Shown: one piece after another, positions 43,799 through 56,600 of the stretch | Layout of the letters: each line of letters begins with the position of its first letter | Numbering within the stretch: the first letter of the stretch is position 1 | Source of the DNA: Acanthosoma haemorrhoidale | Taxonomy: Eukaryota > Arthropoda > Insecta > Hemiptera > Acanthosomatidae | NCBI GenBank assembly: GCA_930367205.1 | Contig: OV884015.1 | Span: 3,968,001 to 4,032,000 of the forward strand | DNA: 64,000 nucleotides | Direction: 5' to 3' | Made by a program: the position numbers and the translations under genes | The notes under the pieces: generated by a model | What the model was told of the DNA's origin: nothing | The model's database searches: none | What the model saw: the letters and a program-made list of their open reading frames with translations, nothing else

Positions 43799-44137
43799 GG
43801 TACGGTTCAATACAGAAATACGCCTCAGTACATTTTACCAGATTATCATCATATTAAGATCGTACTATTGAATACAGAAATACGTCTCTGTACATTTTAC
43901 CAGATTATCATGATATTAAGCTCGTACTGTTGAATACAGAAATACGTCTCTGTACATTTTACCAGATTATCATCATATTAAGATCGTACTATTGAACACA
44001 GAAATACGTCTTTGTACATTTTACCAGATTATCATCATATTAAGATCGTACTGTTGAAGTCAGAAATACGTCTCTGTACATTTTACCAGATTTTCATCAT
44101 ATTAAGCTCGTACTGTTCAATACGGAAACACCATTCT
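43799..44137. repeat. 62-bp tandem repeat, about five and a half units
   Basis: Unit starts with CGTACTATTGAATACAGAAA and TACATTTTACCAGATTATCA in the middle; starts at 43799, 43861, 43923, 43985, 44047 and 44109. Units differ at a few positions. No open frame, as 62 is not a multiple of three. Confidence 0.92.
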
Positions 44138-44945
44138 TCTTAAGTCTTTGAATATTGCACCCTGAGCTCATTGTGAGGATTGTGGTATAGTATTTTAACA
44201 AAAACGCGTACTTTCAACCGAATAAGGTGAATTTTTTTATCAAATTCTTGAATTTGGGGGGGGGGTTGTAAGTCGTTGAACATTTTAGTTATTTTTTGTG
44301 GCAAATGATTCGCATTGATAAGTTTTTGATCTTTTTAAATCAAGGTGCCGAACTAACATTGAATAGCCCAAAGGCAAATTCTAAAATGTTTTTACAAAGG
44401 AAATGAGATCGGCGAAGCCTGCCGTCTTTTGCATGTCTGTAATCGTACAACTGTCTGTTCTATGAAAAGGTTGATGTTGAGCGTTTGGCCCAGCCTCGAC
44501 TCACGGTTACCTTGTGCTCTTTCAGTTCCAATCAATGGAGGATAAACTTTTCTTGGCGTTGCCACTTCACAATGTTTAAAATTATTCATTTGTAATTTTC
44601 TAAATACGCAATATTAGTCCGTAGTAGTCTAATTATAATACAAGAGGGAGACAAAGAGACGAGGTAACACATGGAGAAAAAAGACAAAAGATTATTTATT
44701 ACAATTCCAACTAATAGAACCTCCTCAAGATGTAATAGCTGACTGGGTCAGATCGATACTATTCTTGCCATAACCTATCGACCACCTGATCTTAGTCGAA
44801 GCGTTACATGAAACCGATTATTAAAATATAAGCGCTATATTACATATAACACTAGATAATGAATCTTTTTATTTTCTTGTATAAATCATATACTTTATTT
44901 TTGTATTCATGAAATGGTATTTTCGTTGCCTTCACGCTGGATTTT
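44138..44945. other. Non-genic sequence
   Basis: A G-run near 44257-44266 and a 65-codon minus-strand frame at 44392-44589 without recognisable domain. Confidence 0.3.
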
Positions 44946-45316
44946 TCATTTTCGCCCAGTGGATGGGTTGCCCAGAAGTGCTATCAGTGCCTCTTCATAG
45001 GGGTCCATGTTACCCTGGAAAGCTCCAACGTGAAGGAAGGCGTTGTAGCTTCGTGACATTTTACGTTTCTCGTGGGTTGTTGTATTGGAGTGCTTCGACC
45101 TACACCTAGCTCCAAGCCAGTGGTTACATCTACAGGCATCTTGGTCTTCATTTAAATCTACCAGCGTTTCCGAATCCAGCAGAATTTGCCTCTTCCTCTT
45201 CTTCTTATTCCTGTGTTGTATCTTCTTCAGAGGCCTGGTTTGATCTACCCGGTTTTGGCCTCCATCTCTCTTACAAGACTGGTGAGGGCGCTTGGACAAA
45301 GTAGTTGAGGTATCTC
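44946..45316 (-). CDS. Candidate terminal exon of an unknown basic, Cys-containing protein
   Basis: An acceptor-like site (TTTATTACTGCTTGCAG, minus strand, ending at 45317) opens a frame of about 122 codons to a stop at 44946. The product starts with a hydrophilic part and has a strongly basic stretch (NKKKRKRQ). It then has an acidic/Cys segment (NEDQDACRCNHWLGARCRSK) and a tail (AFLHVGAFQG ... PSTGRK). The pocket is GC-richer than its surroundings. I recognise no family; the basic run followed by clustered Cys could suit a secreted or processed protein, but that is guesswork. The frame also stays open about 14 codons upstream of the acceptor, without a Met. No other exon was found. Confidence 0.3.
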
Positions 45317-46608
45317 CTGCAAGCAGTAATAAATGTACATTAGGTTTAAAATAATAAGATTATTTATTTCCTAAAATCATAAAGTATTCTTAAAAATTAA
45401 TCAGCTTTACTTATAATAAAGTATCTTTAGGTCTCTCACCTCCCCGAACCACATAAACAACAAAGCCAAAACCTCATTAGTAAAATGTCATGTCACTTCC
45501 TAAGAAAGTCAATATTGATATCCTAAAACAAATTATATATAAAGCAGTAATCCGCCTCACAATGGAAAATGCTGCACGGGCTGTGGGCTACGCTTGCACT
45601 CATTAGACTTGGAATTCGTAGAAAACATCAGTATCTGTATCAATATCAGTATCAGTTTGAGTATCAGTATGCCCACGATTAACAACTAATCTCTGGAAGG
45701 TAGGCGGTGGCTTTACTATTAATTAAAGAAGAACACAATTACACAATACAGGAAAACTAAGGAAAAACCCAACTAAATAGCAAACTATGACTAACTTAAA
45801 TAGAATGATAAAAATAACAATATTTAGATTATCAATAATTTTTGCGATACCTATTGTAATAAAGTATGTTTAGTTCTCTTCTGGATGTTTACTATTTTGT
45901 TAGTTAGTGGATTTTTGGAGTTTTCACCATTTTCAGTGAAAGGGGGCGAATAGTTTACTTAATTCATCATATTTTAATTCGGGTGCAGTAAACATTACGA
46001 AATCGAGAAATTATGGTGATATAACAACCAAGGAGAGGCTTCATTTTTTTTTTTTTTATGCATATGTAAGTATTATTTTTTAGGGGGGGGGGGGTGCTAT
46101 TTGGCTGTGCAGTTATGTCACGGTTTTAGTTAGGCCCTCCAAAGTGCATCACGTGTACAGACGCTTTCTGCTGGGCTGTATGTTGTAGTTATGATATAAT
46201 CAGGTGAAGCCATACCCAGATCATTGACTGGCTTCCAGATCCACCCTAGGATAATAATAGACACACATACGCACCCATCTGCTCTATTCCACCCAGAAGA
46301 GGGGAGACTACCCTTTAGGAGCCCAAAGGTGAAATACAAGATGATCTCGGGCTTTGAACCGGTGTGTCTCTCAATGGGACGGACAACTTATCAATATAAC
46401 ATCCACTTTATGAGTGGACCCTGGGTTGGACTTGTTGCTTATCACTTATTTGTTTAGTGTCTTAAGCCTCATCACAATTGTCATGTTTACTAATAATTAT
46501 TAAGTCTTTCTTTGATACATTTATTCTCGACCTTTATCGAAGCTAGACTTATGATTAAGATGAACTTATAGAATAATATACTGATGAACTTTTGCATTAT
46601 TTAGTTTT
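45317..46608. other. AT-rich non-genic sequence
   Basis: A short ATCAGT-type microsatellite at about 45627-45670 and a G-run at 46083-46094. No gene recognised. Confidence 0.35.
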
Positions 46609-47275
46609 TTTTCTTCATAGCCCCTTTAAATTCACAGATAATTATATACAATTATAGATCCTCAAGCGAATCTATTTACAAATTATTTTTGTATTTCCTG
46701 TAGCATCGCTATATTATATACAGGTTTTGTTATTTTATAAAAAAAAATATAATGGAGAAACAAGTATAATGATACACATTATACGTGACTGGACTGAACT
46801 GACTCTAATAAAGGTAAAACCTTTGTGATCAAACTAACTTTCATGCTAATTATAAGTATAATTTTTCCCCGACAGTCTGTTGCCATCGATGCCGGAGGGG
46901 TGGTGGGGTCATAGTGATGTGTCTCCTGTAGATGAACTCACCCAGCGACGGTACACCAAGAAACGGGTCAGCGTTCTTTAACCTCTCTCGAGAGGTACGT
47001 CGGGCCACTTTTTGCATGATCCCATTCTGGAAATGTTGGATACGTTTGGCTGTATTGTCAGTCGAGTGGGTAAATAGCGGGGCACCGTACCGGGTGAAGT
47101 TAGCAAATGCGAAAGCCGGTAAGACTTCTATTTTTATCATTTTTACTAAAATGAGTAGAGAAATGGAAATGCCTATCCATTCTCCATCCTCTTATACTAT
47201 ATGATTTTGGCAAGGATTTTTTCCCCTTTTGGAGGGAGAAGATTACGCAGTATTTAGAGTTATATCGTAATCTTT
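46609..47275 (-). pseudogene. Jockey-like LINE 3' end (copy d), C-terminal frame and 3' UTR
   Basis: A 96-codon minus-strand frame (47140-46850) reads FANFTRYGAPLFTHSTDNTA, KRIQHFQNGIMQKVARRTSR and FLGVPSLGEFIYRRHITMT. This is the YGAP...Q-FQN...LGVPS-GEFI order found in pieces in copies a and c. It corresponds to the C-terminal region of LINE polymerases behind the catalytic domain. Upstream, KGE(K)-like codons near 47220 match copy a. The 3' UTR reaches the left and ends at about 46609 with TTCATAGCCCCTTTAAA (antisense tail), shared with copy e at 16459. Truncated, with no catalytic motif. Confidence 0.72.
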
Positions 47276-49820
47276 TTTTTATAACGTTTATATAATATTT
47301 CTATTTTTCTGGGACTAAGAGGAAAATATTCTGTGTACTTTAAAATAAATTAATTATTCAGAGTAACTGTTCTTGGCTAGTTTTTTTAGAGGCAGAGGCA
47401 GATAGCTCTGCTTAGAAAGTTGAAAATAGGCGTTAGGCAGGATAATTAAATAAACTCCTCAATTGGACCAATTCTTGACATGAGTGTAGATAATTTTGAA
47501 GTTAGAGTATATTGAAGTGGGCTAGAAAAAAGTTTATTAAACTTAAAAAAGAGTCAGTGACTGATCTGTTACATTTCTCGAGTGGAAGATCAAATAGGAT
47601 AGATAAATGACTCCAAGGTTGGTGGAGGTCGAGTAGCTATACTCAGCTTTACGTATTCCTGCTCAAGCCCTTTTCAGATAGATCCAAGCCCTAAGGTACT
47701 TAGCAAACTTAAAGTAGGATTGTTCTGAGTTGAGTGTTATTATTATTTGGTTGTTGCATGTGGTGTGGATGAATATAAATACAAAGTTAATATATCCGTC
47801 CACATGTAGTTAATCGAGCAATATCGTTTTCGACAGCTCTGTGCGGTCGTCCTTAGCTGCCGTATACAATTTTAAATCATGCAAACTTTTCTATGTAACA
47901 GAACCTTTGAAAAAGTTCCCTACTTAAAAAGTTGCTACAGCCTCAAAACTCTACGACCCTTTGAGTCTAGCTTTTATTTGTGGCGTTTTGTTTCAAAACC
48001 AGCTAGGTACATTTTCGCAAATTGTACACGAGAGTGTTCCTATTGTACATGAAAACTAAAATATTGTTGACGATGAAAACTTATTTTATAGCGATCATGA
48101 TCCTCAGTTATTTCAAATGCCTGAATAAAGTTGTTTTTTGTCTTTCCTGTAAAATTGATGAAAATGGATCTAGCTGTTTTCATTGTAAACGCCTCAATTG
48201 TTTATTTACTGTGCCAAAAAAGTCTTCTTCTTCCACTTCATATTTAATTTTACATTTTATTAAAATCTTGTTTGGTCTTTCTTCTTTCGTTTTCCATTCA
48301 TCCCTGCCGTTCACCTTGTTCTTCGATATTATTAATCACTTAGTAAAATCTCCTTTCATTTATAATCGTTTTCTTTCCTTGTTTCCTACTCCTGGAAAAC
48401 CTTGTAATATTGCACTATGTAAAACAAATATTGGTTTACATATTTTCAAAACTACAATCAGCAAACTGACTGAAACCTCACCAGTCTGCTACATTTCCCC
48501 TTCTTCAACATTCAATAATTAGGCAATTGTTGAGGATAATTGACATATGTTTCTATAATTCCTGATCTTTATGTTTGTCTCATAGCACTGGAGTTCCTCT
48601 GTTCACCAATAATGAGTATGCTGTTTTTTCTAGAACTTATCATCTTTAATATTTGGTTTGCTATTTTGTGAAATATCGTGGGGTCTCCAGTGTTCTGGCT
48701 GCCATTGAAGGCCTTAGTATGTTAATATTTATCCTGGAACGTTACCTGTTGGAATTATTTTCCTAAAACATTAAGTGGTAAATGTGTATTTCTCTTATAT
48801 CTGAGAACTTGGTAAGTGAGACATGGTTGATTGCCGGTGTGAACTGTAGAAGGCCCAACACTCTGACAATTATAAGTTGCTATTATGTCAACCTTTTCAA
48901 AGATAACAATTCCGAACGTCATTGCAATCGCCTTGGGCCCAGGTTGAAAAATTTAAGTGGCCGTACATTTATCGAGTGCCCTTGTGCGATTTCATTTAGC
49001 GATTCCGATGTGGCAGTTGGAAAAACGAAATTTGAGAATTGAGTTCGCCAGAAATTACATTCGTTAATGAGTAGTTCATAAATTTGACTCATGGGTTTTT
49101 AGCGTATGATCTGGTGGAAATTTTCAAGTTTTTTATTTTTTTTCTACGTTTGATTGAACGCTTAATTGAGGAAAATATTTTATTATTTTATTTCATTGAC
49201 ATTAGAAATTCCTTAATGTATTGTTGAAGTGCTTGGCGAATGATTTGAAATATTTTTGTAACAGAAGTGGATCAAATTTGGATTTGACCTTTTCAGATAC
49301 GCTATCTGACCACATCTGAAATCTTCTTGTATTTTACTAATTCACGGTCACTCGTCCCACGTCAACTTGTGGTCATATTGCACCTTTATCCAAAGCCCAC
49401 TTAACTCTACTCGCAAATACTTGGTTATCTTTTCCTTCCTCTAAGTAATTATTTCGCGCACTTGCTCTAAGAATAATTAATTGAAACAATTTTAATCTGC
49501 TTACAATTTTTTTTATGATTTCTAATACTTCTAGTGCTTAGTGGATCACAACTGACAGATACGAGCACACCAGTTTAGACCATCGAAAGCGGTGAAATAT
49601 TTTCAATATACTAAATACACTGTTGTAAGATAAAAGTTGTTCCAATTACTTATCAAGGTTTAATCCACCCACACCTGCAAATACCCAGAGAATATTCTAT
49701 CTTCTTCATGTGATACCTTACAGGTGTACACTGTTGAGTAATGCCAGCTCCAAGACCAACATGTGTGACATTAGCTTCTAGAATAACAAATAAACCTCTT
49801 TGATTTTCCAAGGATTTGAC
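47276..49820. other. AT-rich non-genic sequence
   Basis: The longest frame, 166 codons on the plus strand at 48022-48522, encodes a Phe/Leu/Ser-rich, low-complexity product without a domain and is treated as chance. Nothing else recognised. Confidence 0.35.
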
Positions 49821-50912
49821 AGGAATATAGTAGTTATAGCCAGGAGTATAGTAGTTATAGCCAGGAATATAGTAGTTATAGCCAGGAGTATAGTAGTTAT
49901 AGCCAGGAATATAGTAGTTATAGCCAGGAATATAGTAGTTATAGCCAGGAGTATAGTAGTTATAGCCAGGAGTGTAGTAGTTATAGCCAGGAATATAGTA
50001 GTTATAGCCAGGAATATAGTAGTTATAGCCAGGAATATAGTAGTTATAGCCAGGAATATAGTAGTTATAGCCAGGAATATAGTAGTTATAGCCAGGAGTA
50101 TAGTAGTTATAGCCAGGAGTATAGTAGTTATAGCCAGGGGTATAGTAGTTATAGCCAGGGGTATAGTAGTTATAGCCAGGAGTATAGTAGTTATAGCCAG
50201 GAGTATAGTAGTTATAGCCAGGAGTATAGTAGTTATAGCCAGGAGTATAGTAGTTATAGCCAGGAGTATAGTAGTTATAGCCAGGAGTATAGTAGTTATA
50301 GCCAGGAGTATAGTAGTTATAGCCAGGAGTATAGTAGTTATAGCCAGGAATATAGTAGTTATAGCCAGGAATATAGTAGTTATAGCCAGGAGTATAGTAG
50401 TTATAGCCAGGAGTATAGTAGTTATAGCCAGGAATATAGTAGTTATAGCCAGGAATATAGTAGTTATAGCCAGGAATATAGTAGTTATAGCCAGGAGTAT
50501 AGTAGTTATAGCCAGGAGTGTAGTAGTTATAGCCAGGAATATAGTAGTTATAGCCAGGAATATAGTAGTTATAGCCAGGAGTATAGTAGTTATAGCCAGG
50601 AATATAGTAGTTATAGCCAGGAGTATAGTAGTTATAGCCAGGAATATAGTAGTTATAGCCAGGAATATAGTAGTTATAGCCAGGAGTATAGTAGTTATAG
50701 CCAGGAGTGTAGTAGTTATAGCCAGGAATATAGTAGTTATAGCCAGGAATATAGTAGTTATAGCCAGGAATATAGTAGTTATAGCCAGGAGTATAGTAGT
50801 TATAGCCAGGAGTATAGTAGTTATAGCCAGGAATATAGTAGTTATAGCCAGGAGTATAGTAGTTATAGCCAGGAGTATAGTAGTTATAGCCAGGAGTATA
50901 GTAGTTATAGCC
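49821..50912. repeat. 21-bp minisatellite, 52 units, open on both strands
   Basis: Unit AGGAATATAGTAGTTATAGC plus one base, repeated 52 times over 1,092 bp with no length change. Units differ almost only at the first A/G positions (GGAATAT, GGAGTAT, GGAGTGT, GGGGTAT). The plus frame repeats VVIAR(N/S)I and the minus frame LAITTI(L/F); the minus frame opens with a real ATG at 50974 and spans 398 codons. Variant order shows repeated blocks (the run N-S-N-N-S-SV occurs twice), so the array grew by multi-unit duplication. Treated as non-coding satellite DNA. Confidence 0.95.
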
Positions 50913-51002
50913 AGTATTGGCACTTGTCCTGTTTGTACTCTTTGCATCCGACCACTGAAGATAAATAAGGGCATCCAGCCTCTACCATGTTGTCCTCCAG
51001 TT

Positions 51003-51023
51003 CTTCTCTCTCTCTCTCTCTCT
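51003..51023. repeat. (CT)n microsatellite
   Basis: A run of alternating TC about 90 bases right of the 21-bp array. Confidence 0.85.
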
Positions 51024-52210
51024 CACTCTTCGGCGAAGAGACCTATAATAGGCGAGGTAAACTAAAGCAATCCTCAGCACAAACCCTTATTCTTTCGAGC
51101 ACTATTGTCTTCAGTAATTTCGCCAATAGTTATAGGATATTCTATCCGATTTGGCGCACGGTGCTGGATATAAATTAATACGCGAGTGCGTTTATTTCAT
51201 CCATTACGAAACCATTTGAATTTCAAACGTAATCTTTGAGTGGGTGAGCGATTTTCTGTAGCCACTTGTCGGCGCTTGCCGATAAACGCACATTTTGATA
51301 TAGACCAGTTTCTCATTGTGTTCCCAACACCTCCCCACCCACCGGTTTTGAAAAAAATAAAATAATAAACCCTAAAAATGAATCCATAAAATATATTTTT
51401 GTTTATTTCATGCATATAAATATTAATATGAATTAAAATGCAATTAATTAAAATGATACAAATATTAATTGCATTATTACCAGGTAAATGCTGATAACCA
51501 ATCTCACACATTACTATTATATAATTGGTTCTATTTTAGATATAAGAGGCAATGAATTCATTAGTTTTTATTAGACAGGCAATAAATATTTAATTTATCC
51601 CCCCCCCGCTCAGGAATTAGCTATAGACCGCGAGATGGCATCACAGGTCCTTGTGCTCCAATTTAATTATCCGGTTTTATGAAGAATTTATCTTTTTAAC
51701 AGAAAACCCTTGAAGTTAAGTGTTTGTTTTTATTTCTTTAAATTTTAGGAATAAATTTTATTACAACAGTCACATAATAACTGCAGTAGTCTGCCTAGTG
51801 TTTCAATAATCTGCTATTTACAATATTTTAGTCCTAACAGATACAATTAAACATAGGAGCAGAAAATCCCCCATAATTCTGCTGCTTGTCCACTGGCGTC
51901 AATTCGTAGAGCCCCCGGAAAGGACAGTGCTATATATTTCCATTGATAACTTATCAATCATTCTTTGTGTATTTAATGATAGTGTTTGGGAACCAACGGA
52001 TAAAAAATTTGCAAAATAGCCTTCTATTTTCATTTCACGTTGGCAGATTGAGTTCATCTTTAAGTTCATAGTTGAAGGTTTCTTATACATGAACTCCATC
52101 CTAGTTGGCCAAACATTTCTGCTATTTAGTATTACATGTCTGCACTGCCGAGTGTATTTGTTATTTGTTATTTCATAAAAATAAATTCTGGCGTTTTGAT
52201 AATGTCAATA
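51024..52210. other. AT-rich non-genic sequence
   Basis: A C-run at about 51599-51607. No gene recognised. Confidence 0.35.
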
Positions 52211-52212
52211 TA

Positions 52213-52507
52213 CGAGGGTGGACTGAAAAGTTTCCGACCTAACAATGGTACAAGACGTTTTTCAGAATTTATTTTTTATTTTTCAACATAGTCTCCTTGT
52301 AACTCTACACACTTCTCCCAGCGATGCTTTCATCTATCTCTGTAACCTGTCCAAATAGTAATCGGCGTTTTTCTCTGCAAATTAATCGTTCACGAAGGTG
52401 ATTGCCTCTTCATTTGACGAAAATCTCTGTCCTCCGAGCGCAATTTTCAGATGAGGGAACAAAAAGAACTCGCCTTGGGGCTAGATCTGGTGAGTAAGGC
52501 GGATGGT
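52213..52507 (-). mobile_element. Mariner copy M3, 3' end only
   Basis: Starts at CGAGGGTGGACTGAAAAG after a TA at 52211-52212 and follows the M1/M2 3' end through ACATAGTCTCCTTGTAACTC to GTGAGTAAGGCGGATGG, where homology stops. It carries only C-terminal codons of the transposase and no second end. Confidence 0.88.
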
Positions 52508-53370
52508 CTCGTAGTTTTTACTATTATATTTTCTAATGTCTCAAAACTCTGCAGATCATAATTTATTAGCTTAAAAGGAATTTAATTTATATAATTATGA
52601 AATATGTTGTAGGTCAAGTGTAGGGTTTAAAGTACTAAATCATATTAAGCGCATTTTTTAGCGTTTGAACATTAATAAATGATGCAAAGATGTAATTGCA
52701 TCTCAACCGTATCTCCGTCACACATCTTAGAAGCAGAGTATCTTACAATACGTACTCAATATCGACATGGGTTCAATGCCCTCCGACCTACTTGCATTTC
52801 GTCGTAGGATATTCGGAATGGACAAAGCTGCTCTCGATACAATGATATGCCTATTCTATGAGCGCAAGAGTCTTTGACAGTTCCGAGAACACCTGAACCG
52901 GAAGATAATTGCCCATGTAAAATGAGACACTTCTTCGAATGAGGGGGTCAATAAATGAATGAAAGCAGGAAGCAATGAACAGAATTGGTTCGAGAATAAT
53001 GCCATTCAACGAGCACAGGAAGAGAGACTAGATGGCATTTTAAAATAGTTATACTTAGTTGAAGGCTGTAACTGCAGAAGAATGATGAAATATTTAAAAA
53101 AAATAGTGCTATATAATATTATTAGTATAATAGTGCCAAAAACCGCATCACGTATACCGCAATTGTAATCGTTTTGTGAATACCGTGGAACTTTCAGATG
53201 TGGATTGGGGTTTACCATGAATGAAATATAATACCAAAAACGTTGCTGGAATAGCGTGAGGAAGTCAGAGAGCACTAGACATGTGTCGTTCGTGAAAGAA
53301 CCAGTCGATCATATGTCTCGCTCATTAGTGGAAACTTGCAGTTAGGAGTGCTTACGCAGACTTTAGAACA
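52508..53370. other. AT-rich non-genic sequence
   Basis: No gene recognised. Confidence 0.35.
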
Positions 53371-53602
53371 GTTAAATAATCTTTGTCGAGGAGAGTATTT
53401 TAAAAAAACTTGATTATGAATAGCGATCAAAACGTTGGTAGATATACAAATGTTAAGAGGTCAGTTACAGAGTTAGAACATACTGGGTTGAATGTCTAGG
53501 AGCAAGTGGGTGTCTGGCGCTAAGCAGGTAAGAAAAGGGTACGATTTTAGGGAAGGAAACGGTTGCATCCAATAAAAAACAAGGGTTCTGCTCAAGACCC
53601 TT
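53371..53602 (-). repeat. R-A repeat, copy 5, internally deleted
   Basis: Antisense R-A from GTTAAATAATCTTTGTCGAG through GAGAGTATTTTAAAA and ACATACTGGGTTGAATGTCT to GGTTCTGCTCAAGACCC. The block with GTATACCTGCCTCGTGACTT is missing, so an internal deletion separates the two ends. Confidence 0.7.
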
Positions 53603-56600
53603 GCATATATGATGCCATTACAAAACTGAACGTTAAAAATAACAGTTTCAGGAAATCTGTTACTAGTCCACTTTACGCTATAGCTGGGTCTCTTAATATT
53701 TGTTTTGGTAATGTCTATATTACCTTTGTCAGTGTTCGTAACAACCACGTCAGGCTGTGGTTCTAAGAGTGTATTCAGGAGAGTGTAAGAGTTTGACCAT
53801 GTAGTTTTGATATCGACCGTGAATTGATAAGATAAAGATCTGAGGGGGTTGGCAAATTGCTTGGCCTGAGGTATAGAAGTTAAAGTATATATTCCACATT
53901 TATCATTAAATTTGTAGCGGATTCTGTCGGGAATTTGGGTGCAGTAGAGTTATATATTGATGACCGGTTTGACCTATATATATTGACCTCGGAAATATTT
54001 TTGACTTTTTGACTGTTTTGCGGAACACAAATATGCTATTTGTGGGTCTCTTAATTCTACCAATATATTGAATATTGCCGTATGTTTTAGAAGTGGACTG
54101 AGATGTAGTCAAATGATTTAGATATTTTTAATACCTCTTCTTTTTAACAATTTGTGTTTTAAATATTTAAGGTATGCTCTACAAATATTAATAACAATTA
54201 GACTATGCCCTGCTTGCAATAATGAAAGTAAATCGATCAAGGACTAATAACTGAGTTAAGTTATAACATCAAAGCCCTGCATTGTCTCATTCACACAACT
54301 ATCTCACAGAGTTTGCTTCCTGGGTCAATGTTTGACCTCGTTTGTCCGAACCTATATGCCCGCTCTCAAGATCTATTTACCAACTTGGGTTTTATAGGAA
54401 TGGTAGAAACATTTATTCAAATCTACTACAGACAAAGCTTTCAACCACTTTCTCGCATACGTCAATGACACGAGCCTGTATCATACATGCGATTAGATAG
54501 TGCCATGCATGTTTGTATTGCTAAATGGATAAGCGTGTTCAGGTAGAGACAACCTATTCTTACGTTTTACGTATTCGAAATCAGATTACCTAATTCCTCT
54601 TAATATATAGCAATAATGATGCGTTTATATTTATTCTGGGTCTGCAGTCTTCTTAGAATAATTGTAACTATTAAAAAAAAGGTGTGTGCTCCTAATTCAT
54701 AATTAGTACAGAAAATAAAATATAGTGAACTAGGTCAATTAGTGATTGAAAAAAAATCGAAATTGAGAAGAATTTGAAAATTGATAATATAATGAGCGTT
54801 AATAGCTCACTTGGAAGGAGAGAAGCCTGGTGGGAAAACAGAAAACTAAGCGGGCTGTGCTGTACTTAAGCACTGCACCCGTCGGTAGTTGGACTATGAT
54901 TATTTAATGATGTCTGTATAACATATGGAAGGGATAGAGTCCCAGATCCCACTTAACTCTATCTACCGATTGACTTAACCGCCTAATAAACGCTAAAAGC
55001 GGGAAACTCCCCCCTGCCATATGAATGACACGAAACCGACCCGTTTAAACAATCATTGTTTGCGGTTGACTTTGTTTACAGGATCAACGTAGCCATATTG
55101 AATATTAGTATATAGTCGGATGCACTTTGGATTATTAAAGAATTATGGATAATTAAATATCTTAAGTAATTATGCCTCGGACGAGTAGAATGCTGTTGAA
55201 TGGAAGATTTGACTTGAAGTAGTTCAATAATGCATAAAGGCTTGTAAAAGAACGTTCCACTCAACCTTTTATTTGATGTACGGTTGATCTTTATCGTAAT
55301 TTTTTGAAAAACCAAAGTATTATATAACTGAGTGATTACGCTTTGAATCATTAACTGGGTGGACTGGGGAATAAGCCGACTGTGCTGCCACCTGTATTAG
55401 TAACTAGTACCGGGAGTCAGCACGAAATCCGACCTCTTTGTATCATTCCAGATTCAGCCGTCTCAAATCAGACTATAGTTATATCTGCTTTATTATTAAC
55501 ACGCTATTTCAACGTGTGTGAAAAGAATAGTAGTACTTAACTATAACTATAGCCTCCACGAGGGCATAATCAGCTGCGCAATAAGCACTTGGAGCTGTAC
55601 AAGGATATAATTGGTTGTGGTGTTTACGTAACCCAATTGGGATTAGAAAAACCCAGGCCCGACAAGGTCCACGGAGCAGACCTTGAACAGACAATGTCCC
55701 CTGCACTTGGCAGATCTGTTTCCTCAAAGTGATGAGGGGACTTTTGCGTCAATCCTTTGTCAGTCCAGATTGGCAACTGTGTATTTTAACAATGCACTTT
55801 ACTGGCATTGTCTTATACATTCAAAAAAACAACTTGTCCAATCAGTGAAGGGTGATTGATGGGATGTCTTGAAGCGAGCGAAGCAAAACCTCATTGCTAC
55901 CGTTTCAGACACCATTCTATGCTCATAGCCCAAGTCCTATTTGGATAATTTTGTTAAATTCACCAAGTTTTGGAGCCAAGCAGAACAACTAGCTGAATTT
56001 TAATAGTCTTTTGGTATATATTTTAGAAAATTTAGAATTTAATTTAATTAAATTTAGCGTTTTATTTACTCCAGCGTGTCTTTGAACTTATCTTTCTGTT
56101 TAGTCTTAGTGGGTACACTGTAAAAGCTAGCTAGAGACTTGATATTATAAATGAAATATGAGAAATTATTATTAATTAATTACTTCTTATTTTTAAATAC
56201 AATTTTCCTAAAACGAGGAATGAAACAAAATAATTTTTGACCAACACTACTGTGTAGTTTTTCTCAATAATTGAAAATACCCTTAAAACTCAAGTGGAAT
56301 ACCTTGAGCTGTGCCGTGATATGTGTTCATTCATTGTCCGAATCTAAATTTGATTAACATTTATCTCAAAAAATTAATGTGAGCATCTAGTTTTTAATAA
56401 TTATAAAAAAATAATTCTTCTACCATATGTGAATGATACCGGAAGTGCTGAGGTATGTGATCTGTGCCGTCATCATTCGTTCTCAGTGACGACTTCCGTT
56501 ACATACGTTGTAGAGTCAGTCTGCCCTGAAGCCTTATATATAGAAGTAACGTCACATTTTCGTTACGCTGGAACTAGTTACTGTATTTAGTCTGTTTTAT

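Noticed and set aside
48022..48522. 166-codon plus-strand frame as a gene
   Set aside because: Low-complexity Phe/Leu/Ser/Lys composition in AT-rich DNA, no domain, no splice or promoter signals.
49800..51065. 421- and 398-codon open frames over the 21-bp array as protein genes
   Set aside because: Both are by-products of a repeat whose unit length is a multiple of three; the plus frame lacks an ATG and no splice or promoter context was seen. Kept only as a finding.
54790..54960. tRNA or tRNA-derived SINE head (A-box-like TAGCTCACTTGG)
   Set aside because: No B-box at a proper distance and no acceptor-stem pairing could be found.
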